Below, piece after piece: positions 34,589-43,099 of a stretch of 64,000 bases of DNA. Under the pieces are notes generated by a model, which was given only the letters and a program-made list of their open reading frames with translations, ran no database searches and was not told the origin of the DNA. The first letter of the stretch is position 1. Every line of letters starts with the position of its first letter. The DNA is taken from positions 1 through 64,000 of the forward strand of contig CAXSFM010000004.1 of NCBI GenBank assembly GCA_964236735.1. The letters are read 5' to 3'. The translations under genes and the position numbers were made by a program. The DNA comes from JAIVJG01 sp964236735 (lineage in GTDB: Bacteria > Acidobacteriota > Blastocatellia > Pyrinomonadales > Pyrinomonadaceae).

Positions 34589-36109
34589 ATGTCTCTGATG
34601 GAGATGCGTGAGATTACGAAGACGTTTCCGGGCGTGCGCGCGCTCGACGGCGTCTCGTTTGACTTGCACGCCGGCGAATTGCACGCGCTCGTCGGCGAAA
34701 ACGGCGCGGGCAAGTCCACGCTGATGAAGATTCTCGGCGGCGTCTATCCGCACGGCGCTTACGGCGGCGAGATACAAATTGACGGCGAGATGCGACGTTT
34801 CCAGAGCGTGCGCGAAGCGGAGCAGGCGGGCATCGCCGTCATCTTTCAGGAACTCTCGCTCGTCAAGGATTTAAGCATCGGCGAAAACATTTTTCTCGGG
34901 CGCGAGCCGAGCCGCTTCGGCATCATCCGCCGCGAAGAACTCTACAGCCGCGCGCAAAAGTTGCTCGACGAAGTGCATCTCCCGCTCGACCCGCGCACGC
35001 CTGTGGGACAACTCGGCATCGGTCAACAGCAACTCGTGGAAATCGCGAAGGCGTTGTCGCAGGAGGCGCGCATTCTCGTCCTCGACGAGCCGACCGCCGC
35101 GCTGACTGACGCCGAGGTTGAGACGCTCTTTCGCATACTCCGTGCGTTGCGCGAGCGCGGCGTCGGGATGATTTACATCTCGCACAAGCTCGACGAAGTG
35201 TTCCGCATGTCAGATCGCATCACCGTCTTGCGCGACGGGCGCACGGTCGGCACGCAAGCGACGAGCGCGCTCGATGAAGCCGGCGTGATCGCGCGCATGG
35301 TCGGGCGCGAGGTCGGAGACATTTTCCCCGACGCCGATCACGCGCACGGCGAAGTCGCTTTGGAAGTGCGCGGCCTGTCGGTGGAAGACCCGAACCTGCG
35401 CGGCAAGCTGCTCGTCAACGATGTCAGCTTCGCGGTGCGGAAGGGCGAGGTGCTCGGCATCGCGGGATTGATGGGCGCGGGGCGGAGCGACTTGCTGATG
35501 GGCATCTTCGGCGCGCACGCGGGAAAAGTGTCGGGCGAGATTTTGGTGGAAGGCCAGCCCGCCAGCATCACGCGCCCGTCCGACGCGATAGGTTACGGCA
35601 TCGGTTTCGTGACCGAAGACAGAAAGCGTTTCGGACTCGTGCTCGATCAAACGATTCTCAACAACATGACGCTCGCCGGGTTGACGAAACTCTCCGGTCG
35701 CTTCATCACGAATGAAGACGCGGAAGCCGCCGCCGGGAACAAGGCGATGAAAGACTTGCGCGTCAAGGCGAATTCCGTCTTCACTGTGGCGGGCACGCTC
35801 TCCGGCGGCAACCAGCAAAAAGTCGTACTCGCGAAATGGTTGCTGACGAACCCGCGCGTGCTGTTTCTCGACGAGCCGACGCGCGGCATAGACGTGGGCG
35901 CGAAACAGGAAATCTACGCGCAGATTAACAACCTCGCGCGCTCCGGCCTCGCCATCGTCCTCGTCTCTTCGGAGTTGCCGGAAGTGCTCGGCCTCTCTGA
36001 CCGCGTCATCGTGCTGCACGAAGGTCGCGTCACGGGCGAGTTCAAACGCACGGAAGCGACGCCCGAAAAAGTCATGTCATGCGCGACGGGGCACATGAAA
36101 GCCGCTTGA
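34589..36109 (+). CDS. xylG: sugar ABC transporter ATP-binding protein, XylG/MglA-like
   Basis: The 506-residue protein contains two tandem ABC ATPase domains, as in XylG, MglA and RbsA. The first has Walker A GENGAGKST (about 39-47), signature QLGIGQQQLVEIAKAL and Walker B ILVLDEPTAAL. The second starts near residue 265; its Walker A is degenerate (GLMGAGRSDLL), its signature is LSGGNQQKVVLAKWL and its Walker B VLFLDEPTRGID. The degenerate second P-loop is normal for this family. It energises uptake through the XylH permease. A conventional Shine-Dalgarno sequence is missing in front of the ATG because the upstream repeat runs up to it. Confidence 0.95.
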   Translation: MSLMEMREITKTFPGVRALDGVSFDLHAGELHALVGENGAGKSTLMKILGGVYPHGAYGGEIQIDGEMRRFQSVREAEQAGIAVIFQELSLVKDLSIGENIFLGREPSRFGIIRREELYSRAQKLLDEVHLPLDPRTPVGQLGIGQQQLVEIAKALSQEARILVLDEPTAALTDAEVETLFRILRALRERGVGMIYISHKLDEVFRMSDRITVLRDGRTVGTQATSALDEAGVIARMVGREVGDIFPDADHAHGEVALEVRGLSVEDPNLRGKLLVNDVSFAVRKGEVLGIAGLMGAGRSDLLMGIFGAHAGKVSGEILVEGQPASITRPSDAIGYGIGFVTEDRKRFGLVLDQTILNNMTLAGLTKLSGRFITNEDAEAAAGNKAMKDLRVKANSVFTVAGTLSGGNQQKVVLAKWLLTNPRVLFLDEPTRGIDVGAKQEIYAQINNLARSGLAIVLVSSELPEVLGLSDRVIVLHEGRVTGEFKRTEATPEKVMSCATGHMKAA

Positions 36110-36162
36110 AAGTTTCTCGTGACTTGTTTGGTTAGGTAGTTCAAAAACATTCGTGGTTCGTG

Positions 36163-36798
36163 ATGAGAAAGTTTGACGCAACACACATCGTCGTCGCGCT
36201 TGCCGTGCTGGTGAATGTCGTCTGGATGATTGACGAGTGGTTGCCGTCGGCAGCGTGGACGGACAGCATTAAGTCAGGACTCGATCCAAAGGCGATGTTG
36301 ATAAAAGATTATGATCAATACCCGTTCGACTTCTCGATTGACTTTGACGGCGATGGCTTGCCGGACAGATTGTTCATTGAGCAAACGAACAAAAATGCGC
36401 CGCACGAGCTGGTCGTGCAAGATACGAACGCGCGCGATTTGTTACGTTTGCCGTGCGTGGACAACGACGGTGTAATTCGCATGGATGTATCTGTCTATCG
36501 TTACGAAGGCGAGACGCGCCTACTGCTGTCTAGCTACTCTGAAAATCCAGAGAGGAAGACCTTCGGATGGGATCGCGATGCAAGAAAAATGATTTCACTC
36601 GACCCTGTGTCGTCGGATGAATGGGCTGCTGTGGATTTAATAATGCGTCCCCACTACACCGATCCAGGGCCAAGCCTAAATAGTAATGATTTTCTCTGGC
36701 TGCGTCGTGGGCTGTACGTCTTGTCGCTCGTCATCCTTTTCGCAATTTACAGGTATCAAAAATCATCGGGCACAGGCGGCTTGAGTTCGCTGCCTTGA
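36163..36798 (+). CDS. membrane-anchored protein of unknown function inside the xyl operon
   Basis: The 211-residue product has a hydrophobic helix at each end (HIVVALAVLVNVVWMIDEW and YVLSLVILFAIYRY) and a polar central domain of about 150 residues, probably extracytoplasmic. The centre contains FSIDFDGDGLPDRLFIEQ, an Asp-rich motif that resembles dockerin/EF-hand or FG-GAP calcium loops. I do not recognise the family. Codon use and GC content look lower than in the neighbouring transporter genes. It sits between xylG (54 bases upstream) and xylH (9 bases downstream), where XylFGH operons normally have nothing, so it is either an accessory factor or an insertion. Confidence 0.65.
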   Translation: MRKFDATHIVVALAVLVNVVWMIDEWLPSAAWTDSIKSGLDPKAMLIKDYDQYPFDFSIDFDGDGLPDRLFIEQTNKNAPHELVVQDTNARDLLRLPCVDNDGVIRMDVSVYRYEGETRLLLSSYSENPERKTFGWDRDARKMISLDPVSSDEWAAVDLIMRPHYTDPGPSLNSNDFLWLRRGLYVLSLVILFAIYRYQKSSGTGGLSSLP

Positions 36799-36807
36799 GG
36801 TCATGCC

Positions 36808-38034
36808 ATGACACAACAACCCAACGAACCCGCCATCAATCGCCCGCCCGCAACAGTTGACGTAGCTCCACCCGGCATAGCCGTCGAAGCGACGCCGGTG
36901 ACGCGCATCGCGGGCTTCAAGTTGCCGACGGAATCTCTGCGCGCCTACACGATGATCTTCGCGCTCGCCGCCATCTGGCTTTTCTTTCACTGGCAGACCG
37001 GCGGCATCTTTTTGGGGGCGCGCAATTTCTCGAACCTCTTTCAGCAGATGGCCGTGACGGGCGTGCTGGCGTGCGGGATGCTGCTCGTCATCGTGGCGGG
37101 ACAGATTGATTTGTCGGTCGGCTCGGTCGTCGGACTCGCGGGCGGCGTCGCGGCGATGGCGCAGGCGCGCGGCGGACTCGTCGGGTCGCTCGGCGCAGCT
37201 ATCGTCGTCGGCATTCTCATCGGCGCATTTCAGGGCGGACTCGTGGCCTACGCGAATATCCCCGCTTTCATCGTCACGCTCGGCGGCCTGCTCGCGTGGC
37301 GCGGCGTGATTCTCGGTTTAAGCGGCGGCGAGACGATTCCCATTACCATCCCGCTTTTCAGATCATTGGGCAGAGACTTCTTGCCGCCGATGGTCGGAGA
37401 CGCGATTGGCGTGCTCGCCATTGCCGCCGTTGTGTGGAACACACTGTCACGCAATCGCGCGCGCGCGCGTCACGGTTTGTCCGTGCCCGGTATCGGCGCG
37501 ACAGCTGCGCGCATCATCATTCCTTCGGCGCTCATCGCCGTCTTCATTTATCAGATGAACTCGCAAGCGGGCATCCCCGTGCCCGTCATCGTGCTGATCG
37601 CGGTCGCGCTGCTCGGCGCGTTCCTCACGCAGCACACGACCTTCGGGCGTTACCTCTATGCCATCGGCGGCAACCCCGACGCGGCGCGTCTCTCCGGCAT
37701 CAATTTGCGACGCTACATCATGTCGGCCTACTGCGTGCTCGGTTTGCTCGTCGGCGTCGCTTCGCTGCTGCACACATCGCGCGTCGGCAGCGCGTCGCCG
37801 GACGCGGGCACGTACATGGAACTCGACGCCATCGCGGCGTGCGTCATCGGCGGCACGAGTTTGATGGGCGGGCGCGGGACGATCTTCGGCGCGTGTCTCG
37901 GCGCGCTAATTATGGCGAGCCTCGACAACGGCATGTCGCTGCTGCGCGTGGAAAATTACACGCAGTACATCGTTAAAGGCGCGGTACTCGTCGCCGCCGT
38001 CGGCTTCGACATGCTCGGCAGGCGGCGCAGTTAG
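36808..38034 (+). CDS. xylH: sugar ABC transporter permease, XylH-like
   Basis: This BPD_transp_2 family permease has 408 residues and about 10-12 transmembrane helices, for example YTMIFALAAIWLFFHW, LACGMLLVIVAGQIDLSVGS, IIVPSALIAVFIYQM-like and ALLGAFLTQHTTFGRYLYAIG. The conserved QIDLSVGSVVGLAGGVAAM segment and the EAA-like region GGNPDAARLSGI are typical of XylH and RbsC. The N-terminal 45 residues are polar and cytoplasmic. It forms the channel of the XylFGH importer. It follows the unknown membrane gene by 9 bases and probably belongs to the same transcript. Confidence 0.94.
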   Translation: MTQQPNEPAINRPPATVDVAPPGIAVEATPVTRIAGFKLPTESLRAYTMIFALAAIWLFFHWQTGGIFLGARNFSNLFQQMAVTGVLACGMLLVIVAGQIDLSVGSVVGLAGGVAAMAQARGGLVGSLGAAIVVGILIGAFQGGLVAYANIPAFIVTLGGLLAWRGVILGLSGGETIPITIPLFRSLGRDFLPPMVGDAIGVLAIAAVVWNTLSRNRARARHGLSVPGIGATAARIIIPSALIAVFIYQMNSQAGIPVPVIVLIAVALLGAFLTQHTTFGRYLYAIGGNPDAARLSGINLRRYIMSAYCVLGLLVGVASLLHTSRVGSASPDAGTYMELDAIAACVIGGTSLMGGRGTIFGACLGALIMASLDNGMSLLRVENYTQYIVKGAVLVAAVGFDMLGRRRS

Positions 38035-38071
38035 TTTTAGTTGAAGACAGAACAACAGGGAGACGTTTGAA

Positions 38072-38467
38072 ATGAATCACGCGAGCGGAAGTTTTGAAGT
38101 GAAGATGACGCCACAGGTGGATGACAACATCGGAGAGCCGATTGTCGGACGAATGTCGCTCGACAAAAATTTTCAAGGCGATCTCGAAGCCGAAAGCCGT
38201 GGGCAGATGCTGGCGGTGATGTCGAGCGTCGAAGGCTCTGCCGGTTACGTCGCGATGGAGCGCGTCAAAGGAAAGCTGCACGGTCACGCGGGCACTTTCG
38301 CGTTGCAGCACAGCGGCACGATGACGCGCGGCGCGCAACAACTCTCAATCACGGTCGTACCCGATTCCGGCACTGACGAACTCGCCGGATTGTCCGGCAC
38401 AATGAAGATCAATATCGCCGACGGGAAACATTCTTACGAGTTCGAGTACACTCTCCCCCAACACTGA
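38072..38467 (+). CDS. DUF3224 family protein
   Basis: The 131-residue protein is a DUF3224 member: ASGSFEVKMTPQ at the start, RMSLDKNFQGDLEAESRGQM, GSAGYVAMERVKGKLHGHAG, TFALQHSGTM and the terminal DGKHSYEFEYTLP are all conserved in the family. These small single-domain proteins fold as a beta-barrel related to allene-oxide-cyclase-like barrels and have no established reaction. There is no signal peptide. An AGGGAGACG ribosome-binding site precedes the ATG. It lies 38 bases after xylH; a functional connection to sugar uptake is not suggested by anything else. Confidence 0.88.
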   Translation: MNHASGSFEVKMTPQVDDNIGEPIVGRMSLDKNFQGDLEAESRGQMLAVMSSVEGSAGYVAMERVKGKLHGHAGTFALQHSGTMTRGAQQLSITVVPDSGTDELAGLSGTMKINIADGKHSYEFEYTLPQH

Positions 38468-38535
38468 CACTCACATTGACATTCATTGACGATGATTTTG
38501 TCAGCGACGCATGACCGGAGAGTAGGGTAGGGAAA

Positions 38536-38607
38536 TGCCCGCTGTAGGACTTGAACCTACGACCCCACGCGTGTGAAGCGTGTGCTCTACCACTGAGCTA
38601 AGCGGGC
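38536..38607 (-). tRNA. tRNA-Val (anticodon CAC)
   Basis: The minus strand folds into a standard 72-base cloverleaf: acceptor GCCCGCT with AGCGGGC, D-arm GCTC-AGTGGTA-GAGC, anticodon arm CACGC-TTCACAC-GCGTG with anticodon CAC, a 5-base variable loop, and T-arm GTAGG-TTCAAGT-CCTAC. The discriminator base is A and the 3' CCA is not encoded. It would read the GTG valine codon. Confidence 0.95.
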
Positions 38608-38731
38608 GAACTTTTTTTGTAAGATGCGGGATGCTAACAAGCCTCCGCCAGAGCGTCAAGCGAAAGCTTGGATGAGGACGACAAGTTGCGTATCGCGCGC
38701 GGTCTGGCTGGTACGCGCTTGAGAGCGTCGC

Positions 38732-39202
38732 TTACTGGCCGTTGATCGGGTCTTGCGCCGAAGCGGGCTTGTCCGGGTTGTTGTGGATGCCGCTCGTGTC
38801 GGAGCCGGAATAGAAATACTGGCCGCCGGTCGCGCCCGGTTGCTGCGGATTGGCGTTGATGGCATAGGTCGGCGGGTTCGTGCCCGTCTTGGCCGTGACT
38901 GTCATCGTGTAGATGTAACCGTTATCAACGGGCGAGTCGCCTGTGAAACGCTTGTCCATCAAATCGGCCTGCACGAGTTGATCGAACGTGCCGTAGCTCG
39001 TGCGGTTCTTGAGATTGTAGTACGTGACCTGCGAGGTCGAAACGGAGCGCAGCGTACCGACGGCGGCAGCTTCGTTGGCCGAGCGGACGCTGGCCTTCCA
39101 TGCGGGGATGCCGACGCCGACGAGAATGCCGATAATCGCGATCACGATCATCAATTCGATAAGCGAAAATCCGCGCTGGCGCATCATACTTTTGGTGTTC
39201 AT
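38732..39202 (-). CDS. type IV pilin-like protein
   Basis: This is a prepilin with a class III signal: MNTKSMMRQRG followed by FSLIELMIVIAIIGILVGVGIPAW. Prepilin peptidase would cut after Gly11 and methylate Phe12; Glu at mature position 5 is present, as required for assembly. The globular part (about 120 residues) contains ANEAAAVGTLRSVSTSQVTYY and YIYTMTVTAKTG, resembling PilA or GspG-like pseudopilins. GAGG 10 bases before the ATG is a good ribosome-binding site. No other pilus genes are in the window, so major pilin versus type II secretion pseudopilin cannot be settled; the length of 156 residues fits either. Confidence 0.88.
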   Translation of the reverse strand: MNTKSMMRQRGFSLIELMIVIAIIGILVGVGIPAWKASVRSANEAAAVGTLRSVSTSQVTYYNLKNRTSYGTFDQLVQADLMDKRFTGDSPVDNGYIYTMTVTAKTGTNPPTYAINANPQQPGATGGQYFYSGSDTSGIHNNPDKPASAQDPINGQ

Positions 39203-39429
39203 ATTTAATACCTCACTGGCTCAACAGTACACGTTGAACGATGGTTCCGGTTCCACAAACTAAATTGTTCTCGACGCGAAAGCGCGGCGGAAGCTTCTTT
39301 GTTGGAAGGAATTTTACTACATCGCCGCACGATAAGTCACACGGGCGGCTTTCACTTAAGCATCCACTTTTTAACAGTGCGGCGCGCAAAGTAAAAATGT
39401 AGAATAGGCGACATGACAAGAGGTCTCGG

Positions 39430-40422
39430 ATGAGAAATTTACGGACGGCGGACAGGGACGGCGTGCCGCTCGCGTTCGGTGAAGCCACCGAAAAAATCGC
39501 GCGTTTGCAATCGGCCATCGAGCGCGTCATCAAGGGCAAGCCCGAAGCTGTCCGCTTCGTCCTCGTGACGCTCTTGGCGGGCGGTCACCTGCTCATCGAA
39601 GACGTGCCCGGCGTCGGCAAGACGACTCTCGCACAGGCGCTCGCACGCGCGCTCGATTGCACTTTCCAGCGCATCCAGTTCACTTCCGACTTGCTGCCAT
39701 CCGATGTCATCGGTCTCTCCGTCTATAACGAGCAGACGGGCACGTTCGAGTTCAAACCCGGCCCTATCTTTGCCAACATCGTGCTCGCGGACGAGATCAA
39801 TCGCACCACGCCGAAGACGCAGTCCGCTTTGCTCGAAGCGATGGCCGAAGGGCACATCACGGTCGAGGGCGTGACCTATCGCCTGCGCGCTCCCTTCATG
39901 GTGCTGGCGACGCAGAACCCGATTGAGCATCACGGCACATATCCTCTGCCCGAATCGCAGGTTGACCGCTTTATGCTGCGCCTACGCATCGGCTATCCAA
40001 CGGCGGACATCGAGAAGGAAATTTTGCGCGACCGCGAGCACGGCGACCCGCTCACGGATTTGTCGCCGGTGTTGAGCGACGAAGACATCCTCGATTTGCA
40101 AAGCAACGTCGCCGCCGTCTCTGTTGACGGTGCGCTCGTGGACTATCTGATGCGAATCGTCTCGGCGACGCGCGACTCGGAGATGCTCGATCTCGGCGTC
40201 AGCCCGCGCGGGACGCTCGCGCTCTTTCGCGCCGCGCAGTCGCTCGCGCTCTCCGAAGGCCGCGACTACTGCGTGCCCGACGACGTCAAGCGGCTCGTGC
40301 TGCCGGTCTTCGCGCATCGCCTCGTCGTCAACTCGCGTTTCTCTTCATCGCTTCACCGTCGCAGCGAAGAGGCCGAAACCGTCCTGCGCGAGATTATGAA
40401 GACGGTCAACGTGCCGCTCTAA
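39430..40422 (+). CDS. MoxR family AAA+ ATPase
   Basis: The 330-residue protein is a MoxR AAA+ ATPase. Walker A is EDVPGVGKTTLAQAL (about 57-71), Walker B is VLADEINRTTPKTQSALLEAM, sensor 1 appears in VLATQNPIEHHGTYPLPESQ, and sensor 2 in GVSPRGTLALFRAAQ. MoxR ATPases act as chaperones that help mature partner proteins, and are typically coupled to DUF58 and von Willebrand factor A proteins. Here the DUF58 gene follows 40 bases downstream, but the usual vWA and transglutaminase genes are missing. GAGG precedes the ATG by 8 bases. Confidence 0.93.
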   Translation: MRNLRTADRDGVPLAFGEATEKIARLQSAIERVIKGKPEAVRFVLVTLLAGGHLLIEDVPGVGKTTLAQALARALDCTFQRIQFTSDLLPSDVIGLSVYNEQTGTFEFKPGPIFANIVLADEINRTTPKTQSALLEAMAEGHITVEGVTYRLRAPFMVLATQNPIEHHGTYPLPESQVDRFMLRLRIGYPTADIEKEILRDREHGDPLTDLSPVLSDEDILDLQSNVAAVSVDGALVDYLMRIVSATRDSEMLDLGVSPRGTLALFRAAQSLALSEGRDYCVPDDVKRLVLPVFAHRLVVNSRFSSSLHRRSEEAETVLREIMKTVNVPL

Positions 40423-40462
40423 AAAATTCCTGACTGACGCGGCGGCACGTCGAGAGGGCGAG

Positions 40463-41899
40463 ATGTCCAGTAGCAGTTCACCCCGGCAGCAAACTTCACA
40501 AACATCATTAGAAAATGAAACGTCTCGCGCGCGTCCGAAGCGTGCGCTGTGGGGTCGCCTGTCTTTGCCGGGATGGGCGCGCGGCGTGTTCGGAACGCTA
40601 ATCGTCGTCGCGGGGTTGGGCGCGGCGGTCTTGACGGTGTACGCGCGGCGCAACGGCGACTGGGAGTTGGCGCGACTCGGCGCGATTGCTTCGCTCGTGA
40701 GCGTATTGCTGATCGTCCTCTTCGTCGTGCCGCCTCTGACACGCTCGGCGCGCGCGGAGGCGGCGCAACTCGATCTGCCTTTTCAGGTGACGGCGGGCGG
40801 CTGGGTCTTCATCACGGTGCTGACGGTGGTCGTGCTCGCCGCGTGGAACACGGGCAACAATCTGCTGTTCATCATTTTGTCTTTGCTCGTCTCGACGGCG
40901 TTCGTGGCGTGGGCGGCGGCGCGCGTGTCTCTGCGAGAGTTGGTCGTGTCGGCGCGTTTCCCGGATCACATTTTTGCAAATGAGGCCGCGCCCGTCATCG
41001 TCTCGGTGCAGAACATGAAACGCTTGCTGCCGTCATTCTCCGTTCTCATCGAGGCGCGAATCCGGGAAGACGGCGACGAAACGGCGACGCGGCGCGGCTG
41101 GCGTCGAAAGCGCAGGCGTTTTGACAAGCGCGGGCTGGCGTATTTTATGTACGTGCCGCGACGCGGGCGCGGCGAGCAGCGCGTCGAGCAGACGTTCGCG
41201 CAACGCGGGCAGGCGCACGTCACGGGCTTCGATCTTTCCACGCGCTTTCCCTTCGGCTTCTTTCGCCTCCGCCGACGCCTGCGCGCGGGCGATGTGGAAC
41301 TCACCATCTACCCGAAGCCGGAGCGACCCGGCGACGAACTGCACCTGCTGCCGGTTGATGCAGGGCAGACGCCTGCGGCGCGGCGCGGCGCGGGGCACGA
41401 CCTCTACTCTCTGCGAGACTATCAAGCGCAAGACGACGTGCGGCATGTGGACTGGAAAGCGACGGCCAGACACAGACGCCTCATCGTGCGCGAGTTCACG
41501 GCGGAAGACGAGCGGCGCATCCATCTCGCGCTCGACACGTATCTGGATGAAAGCATGATGAGCGCAGACCTCTCCGCGCGCTTCGAGCGCGGCGTGACGG
41601 AGGCTGCTTCCATCGCCTCGCACTTCATCGCCGAGCGCGCCGAATTGCGTCTGACGCTTGGCGACGAGGAAGGAAAGTACGGCGTCGGGCGCGAGCATCT
41701 GTACAGTTGTCTCAAGCGTCTGGCGTTGATCGCGCCCGCGCAACACACGGACAGCGCGCGAAGGCAGCAGCAATTCTGGCAACGCATCACAGAGGCTTCG
41801 AGCATCGCCGGCGACAACTACGTGATACTCCTCACCACCGCCGCGCCCGGCACGATCCCGGCGAGCGTCTGGCGCAAGTCGCATGTGATTTACCTGTGA
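40463..41899 (+). CDS. DUF58 domain membrane protein
   Basis: The protein of 478 residues has two pairs of N-terminal helices (GVFGTLIVVAGLGAAVLTVYA, LGAIASLVSVLLIVLFVV, WVFITVLTVVVLAAW and LLFIILSLLVSTAFVAWAA) and a cytoplasmic C-terminal half with the DUF58 core: GHDLYSLRDYQAQDDVRHVDWKA broken as LYSLRDYQ...DVRHVDWKATAR, then LIVREFTAEDERRIHLALDT. The GxDxxxxREYxxGDxxRxIxW-like signature is present. DUF58 proteins are linked to the MoxR ATPase immediately upstream and are thought to take part in envelope protein maturation; related vWA-like folds bind metal. The start at 40463 follows GAGGGCGAG. Confidence 0.9.
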   Translation: MSSSSSPRQQTSQTSLENETSRARPKRALWGRLSLPGWARGVFGTLIVVAGLGAAVLTVYARRNGDWELARLGAIASLVSVLLIVLFVVPPLTRSARAEAAQLDLPFQVTAGGWVFITVLTVVVLAAWNTGNNLLFIILSLLVSTAFVAWAAARVSLRELVVSARFPDHIFANEAAPVIVSVQNMKRLLPSFSVLIEARIREDGDETATRRGWRRKRRRFDKRGLAYFMYVPRRGRGEQRVEQTFAQRGQAHVTGFDLSTRFPFGFFRLRRRLRAGDVELTIYPKPERPGDELHLLPVDAGQTPAARRGAGHDLYSLRDYQAQDDVRHVDWKATARHRRLIVREFTAEDERRIHLALDTYLDESMMSADLSARFERGVTEAASIASHFIAERAELRLTLGDEEGKYGVGREHLYSCLKRLALIAPAQHTDSARRQQQFWQRITEASSIAGDNYVILLTTAAPGTIPASVWRKSHVIYL

Positions 41900-42041
41900 G
41901 TTTGAATGAAGTGTGAGTGGTAAAGACCTGAGTTGAACTTGCGCGCCATCATCACAGTTTAGTTGAGGAAGCAATTGGAATGATGGGAGATTGAGGCGTC
42001 AGGTTGTTAGGTTGACATGCTGCGCCTCTCATGTAGCTTCT

Positions 42042-42260
42042 TCATGCAAACATTAATCTCCCCTTCGGCTCAGGAATCTCTCGCCCTAAATCTTTTGCCG
42101 TTTCAATCCACTCATCAATGATCACTTCGATGTTGGCAATCGCCTCAGCATAGGTCGCGCCATCCGCCATACAGCCCGGCAACTCCGGCGCTTCAGCTAT
42201 GAATGCGGTATCTTCATCGCTCCAATAAATGATAATCTCGTATTTGTATTTTTCACTCAT
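42042..42260 (-). CDS. hicB: HicB family antitoxin
   Basis: The 72-residue protein matches the HicB partial RNase-H-like fold: YEIIIYWSDEDTAFIAEAPELPGCMADGATYAEAIANIEVII, with the conserved PELPGC turn. It would neutralise the HicA toxin encoded immediately upstream, whose 3' end it overlaps by 8 bases. It lacks a separate DNA-binding domain, as is usual for short HicB proteins, ending soon after the fold with REIPEPKGRL. GGAGG lies 13 bases upstream inside the hicA coding region. The toxin-first gene order (hicA-hicB) is the classical one. Confidence 0.9.
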   Translation of the reverse strand: MSEKYKYEIIIYWSDEDTAFIAEAPELPGCMADGATYAEAIANIEVIIDEWIETAKDLGREIPEPKGRLMFA

Positions 42261-42513
42261 TATCCTGACCTCCGAGCTTATATTTCAAGACCACGCCGCG
42301 CACCTGTTTGACCTGATAAGCTTTAGCCTTCGAGCCTCTCGGCTGCAAATTCAAGATTTCCTCAACGCCTTCTCTTGTGAAAATGTGATGGCTTCCACGA
42401 ATCCGTTCGTCGAAATCCAGATGTCTCAACAACTGGCATAGCCCCTCAAATGGTACATTAACATCAGAAGCGCCCCGCAGAATTTGTATCAACAATTTCT
42501 CAAATTTGCTCAT
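42253..42513 (-). CDS. hicA: HicA family toxin
   Basis: This 86-residue protein is a HicA-like mRNA interferase of the double-stranded RNA-binding fold. The catalytic His lies in IRGSHHIFTREG, following the strand LLRHLDFDERIRG, and the end QVKQVRGVVLKYKL matches the family's terminal helix. The N-terminus (MSKFEKLLIQILRGASD) is longer than in minimal HicA proteins of about 60 residues. Its ATG overlaps the stop of the upstream kinase gene (ATGA) and its end overlaps hicB, so kinase, toxin and antitoxin are translationally linked. It would cleave mRNA when the antitoxin is lost. Confidence 0.87.
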   Translation of the reverse strand: MSKFEKLLIQILRGASDVNVPFEGLCQLLRHLDFDERIRGSHHIFTREGVEEILNLQPRGSKAKAYQVKQVRGVVLKYKLGGQDNE

Positions 42514-43037
42514 CTGATGAGTTGTCCGGCAGACTGTAGCTGCGACAGGAAACTTTCAACCTCTCTTCTTGATCGCAATCGGATAACTTGTTTTCCCGCC
42601 CCATGCTTTTCCAGTAACCCGATAATCTCTAGCCGCGTCCTGTTTGGATATGACCAAATCCATTTCGTAAAAATCCAGTCGAATCTCTCCGTGCAGCCTT
42701 CGGCCATGTCCGGCCTGTGCGTTCCTCGATACTTCAGGACGCGCTTCATCACACGCCACAGACAGAGCAGGCGCGGCAGGTCGAGAAAGATAATCGTATC
42801 GCACGCCTCAAGCCGCGGCTCCAATGTGCCTGAGTAATTCCCGTCCATAATCCACGCATCTTTTTCGATGAGCGTGGCGACAATGTCTTTCCATTGCGGC
42901 TTGGGCGTTTCGATCCAGCCGGGATTCCAGTAGTAAGCGTCGAGATGGATGACTTCAATTCCCAGCCGCGCGCCCAGTCTTTTGGCGAAAGTTGACTTGC
43001 CGGCTCCGCCCGAACCGATGACAAGAACTCGCTTCAT
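42510..43037 (-). CDS. small P-loop kinase (FlaR/adenylate-kinase-like)
   Basis: From the ATG at 43037 the protein has 175 residues and begins MKRVLVIGSGGAGKSTFAKRL, a Walker A motif at the very N-terminus. LGIEVIHLDAYYWNPGW and IEKDAWIMDGNYSGTLEPRL match the 'DNA topology modulation protein' FlaR and related nucleoside-kinase-like P-loop proteins, and FLDLPRLLCLWRVMKRVL is the lid-like helix. Substrate unknown; most annotated homologues are called adenylate kinases by similarity only. A longer frame to 43208 would run into the DinB gene. GGGAAG precedes the start by 3 bases. It overlaps hicA by 4 bases. Confidence 0.78.
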   Translation of the reverse strand: MKRVLVIGSGGAGKSTFAKRLGARLGIEVIHLDAYYWNPGWIETPKPQWKDIVATLIEKDAWIMDGNYSGTLEPRLEACDTIIFLDLPRLLCLWRVMKRVLKYRGTHRPDMAEGCTERFDWIFTKWIWSYPNRTRLEIIGLLEKHGAGKQVIRLRSRREVESFLSQLQSAGQLIR

Positions 43038-43099
43038 CTTCCCGGCAGCCGCGATAGCTATATTCTCTGACACGCTTGGATGAAATGTTAATTCCAATT

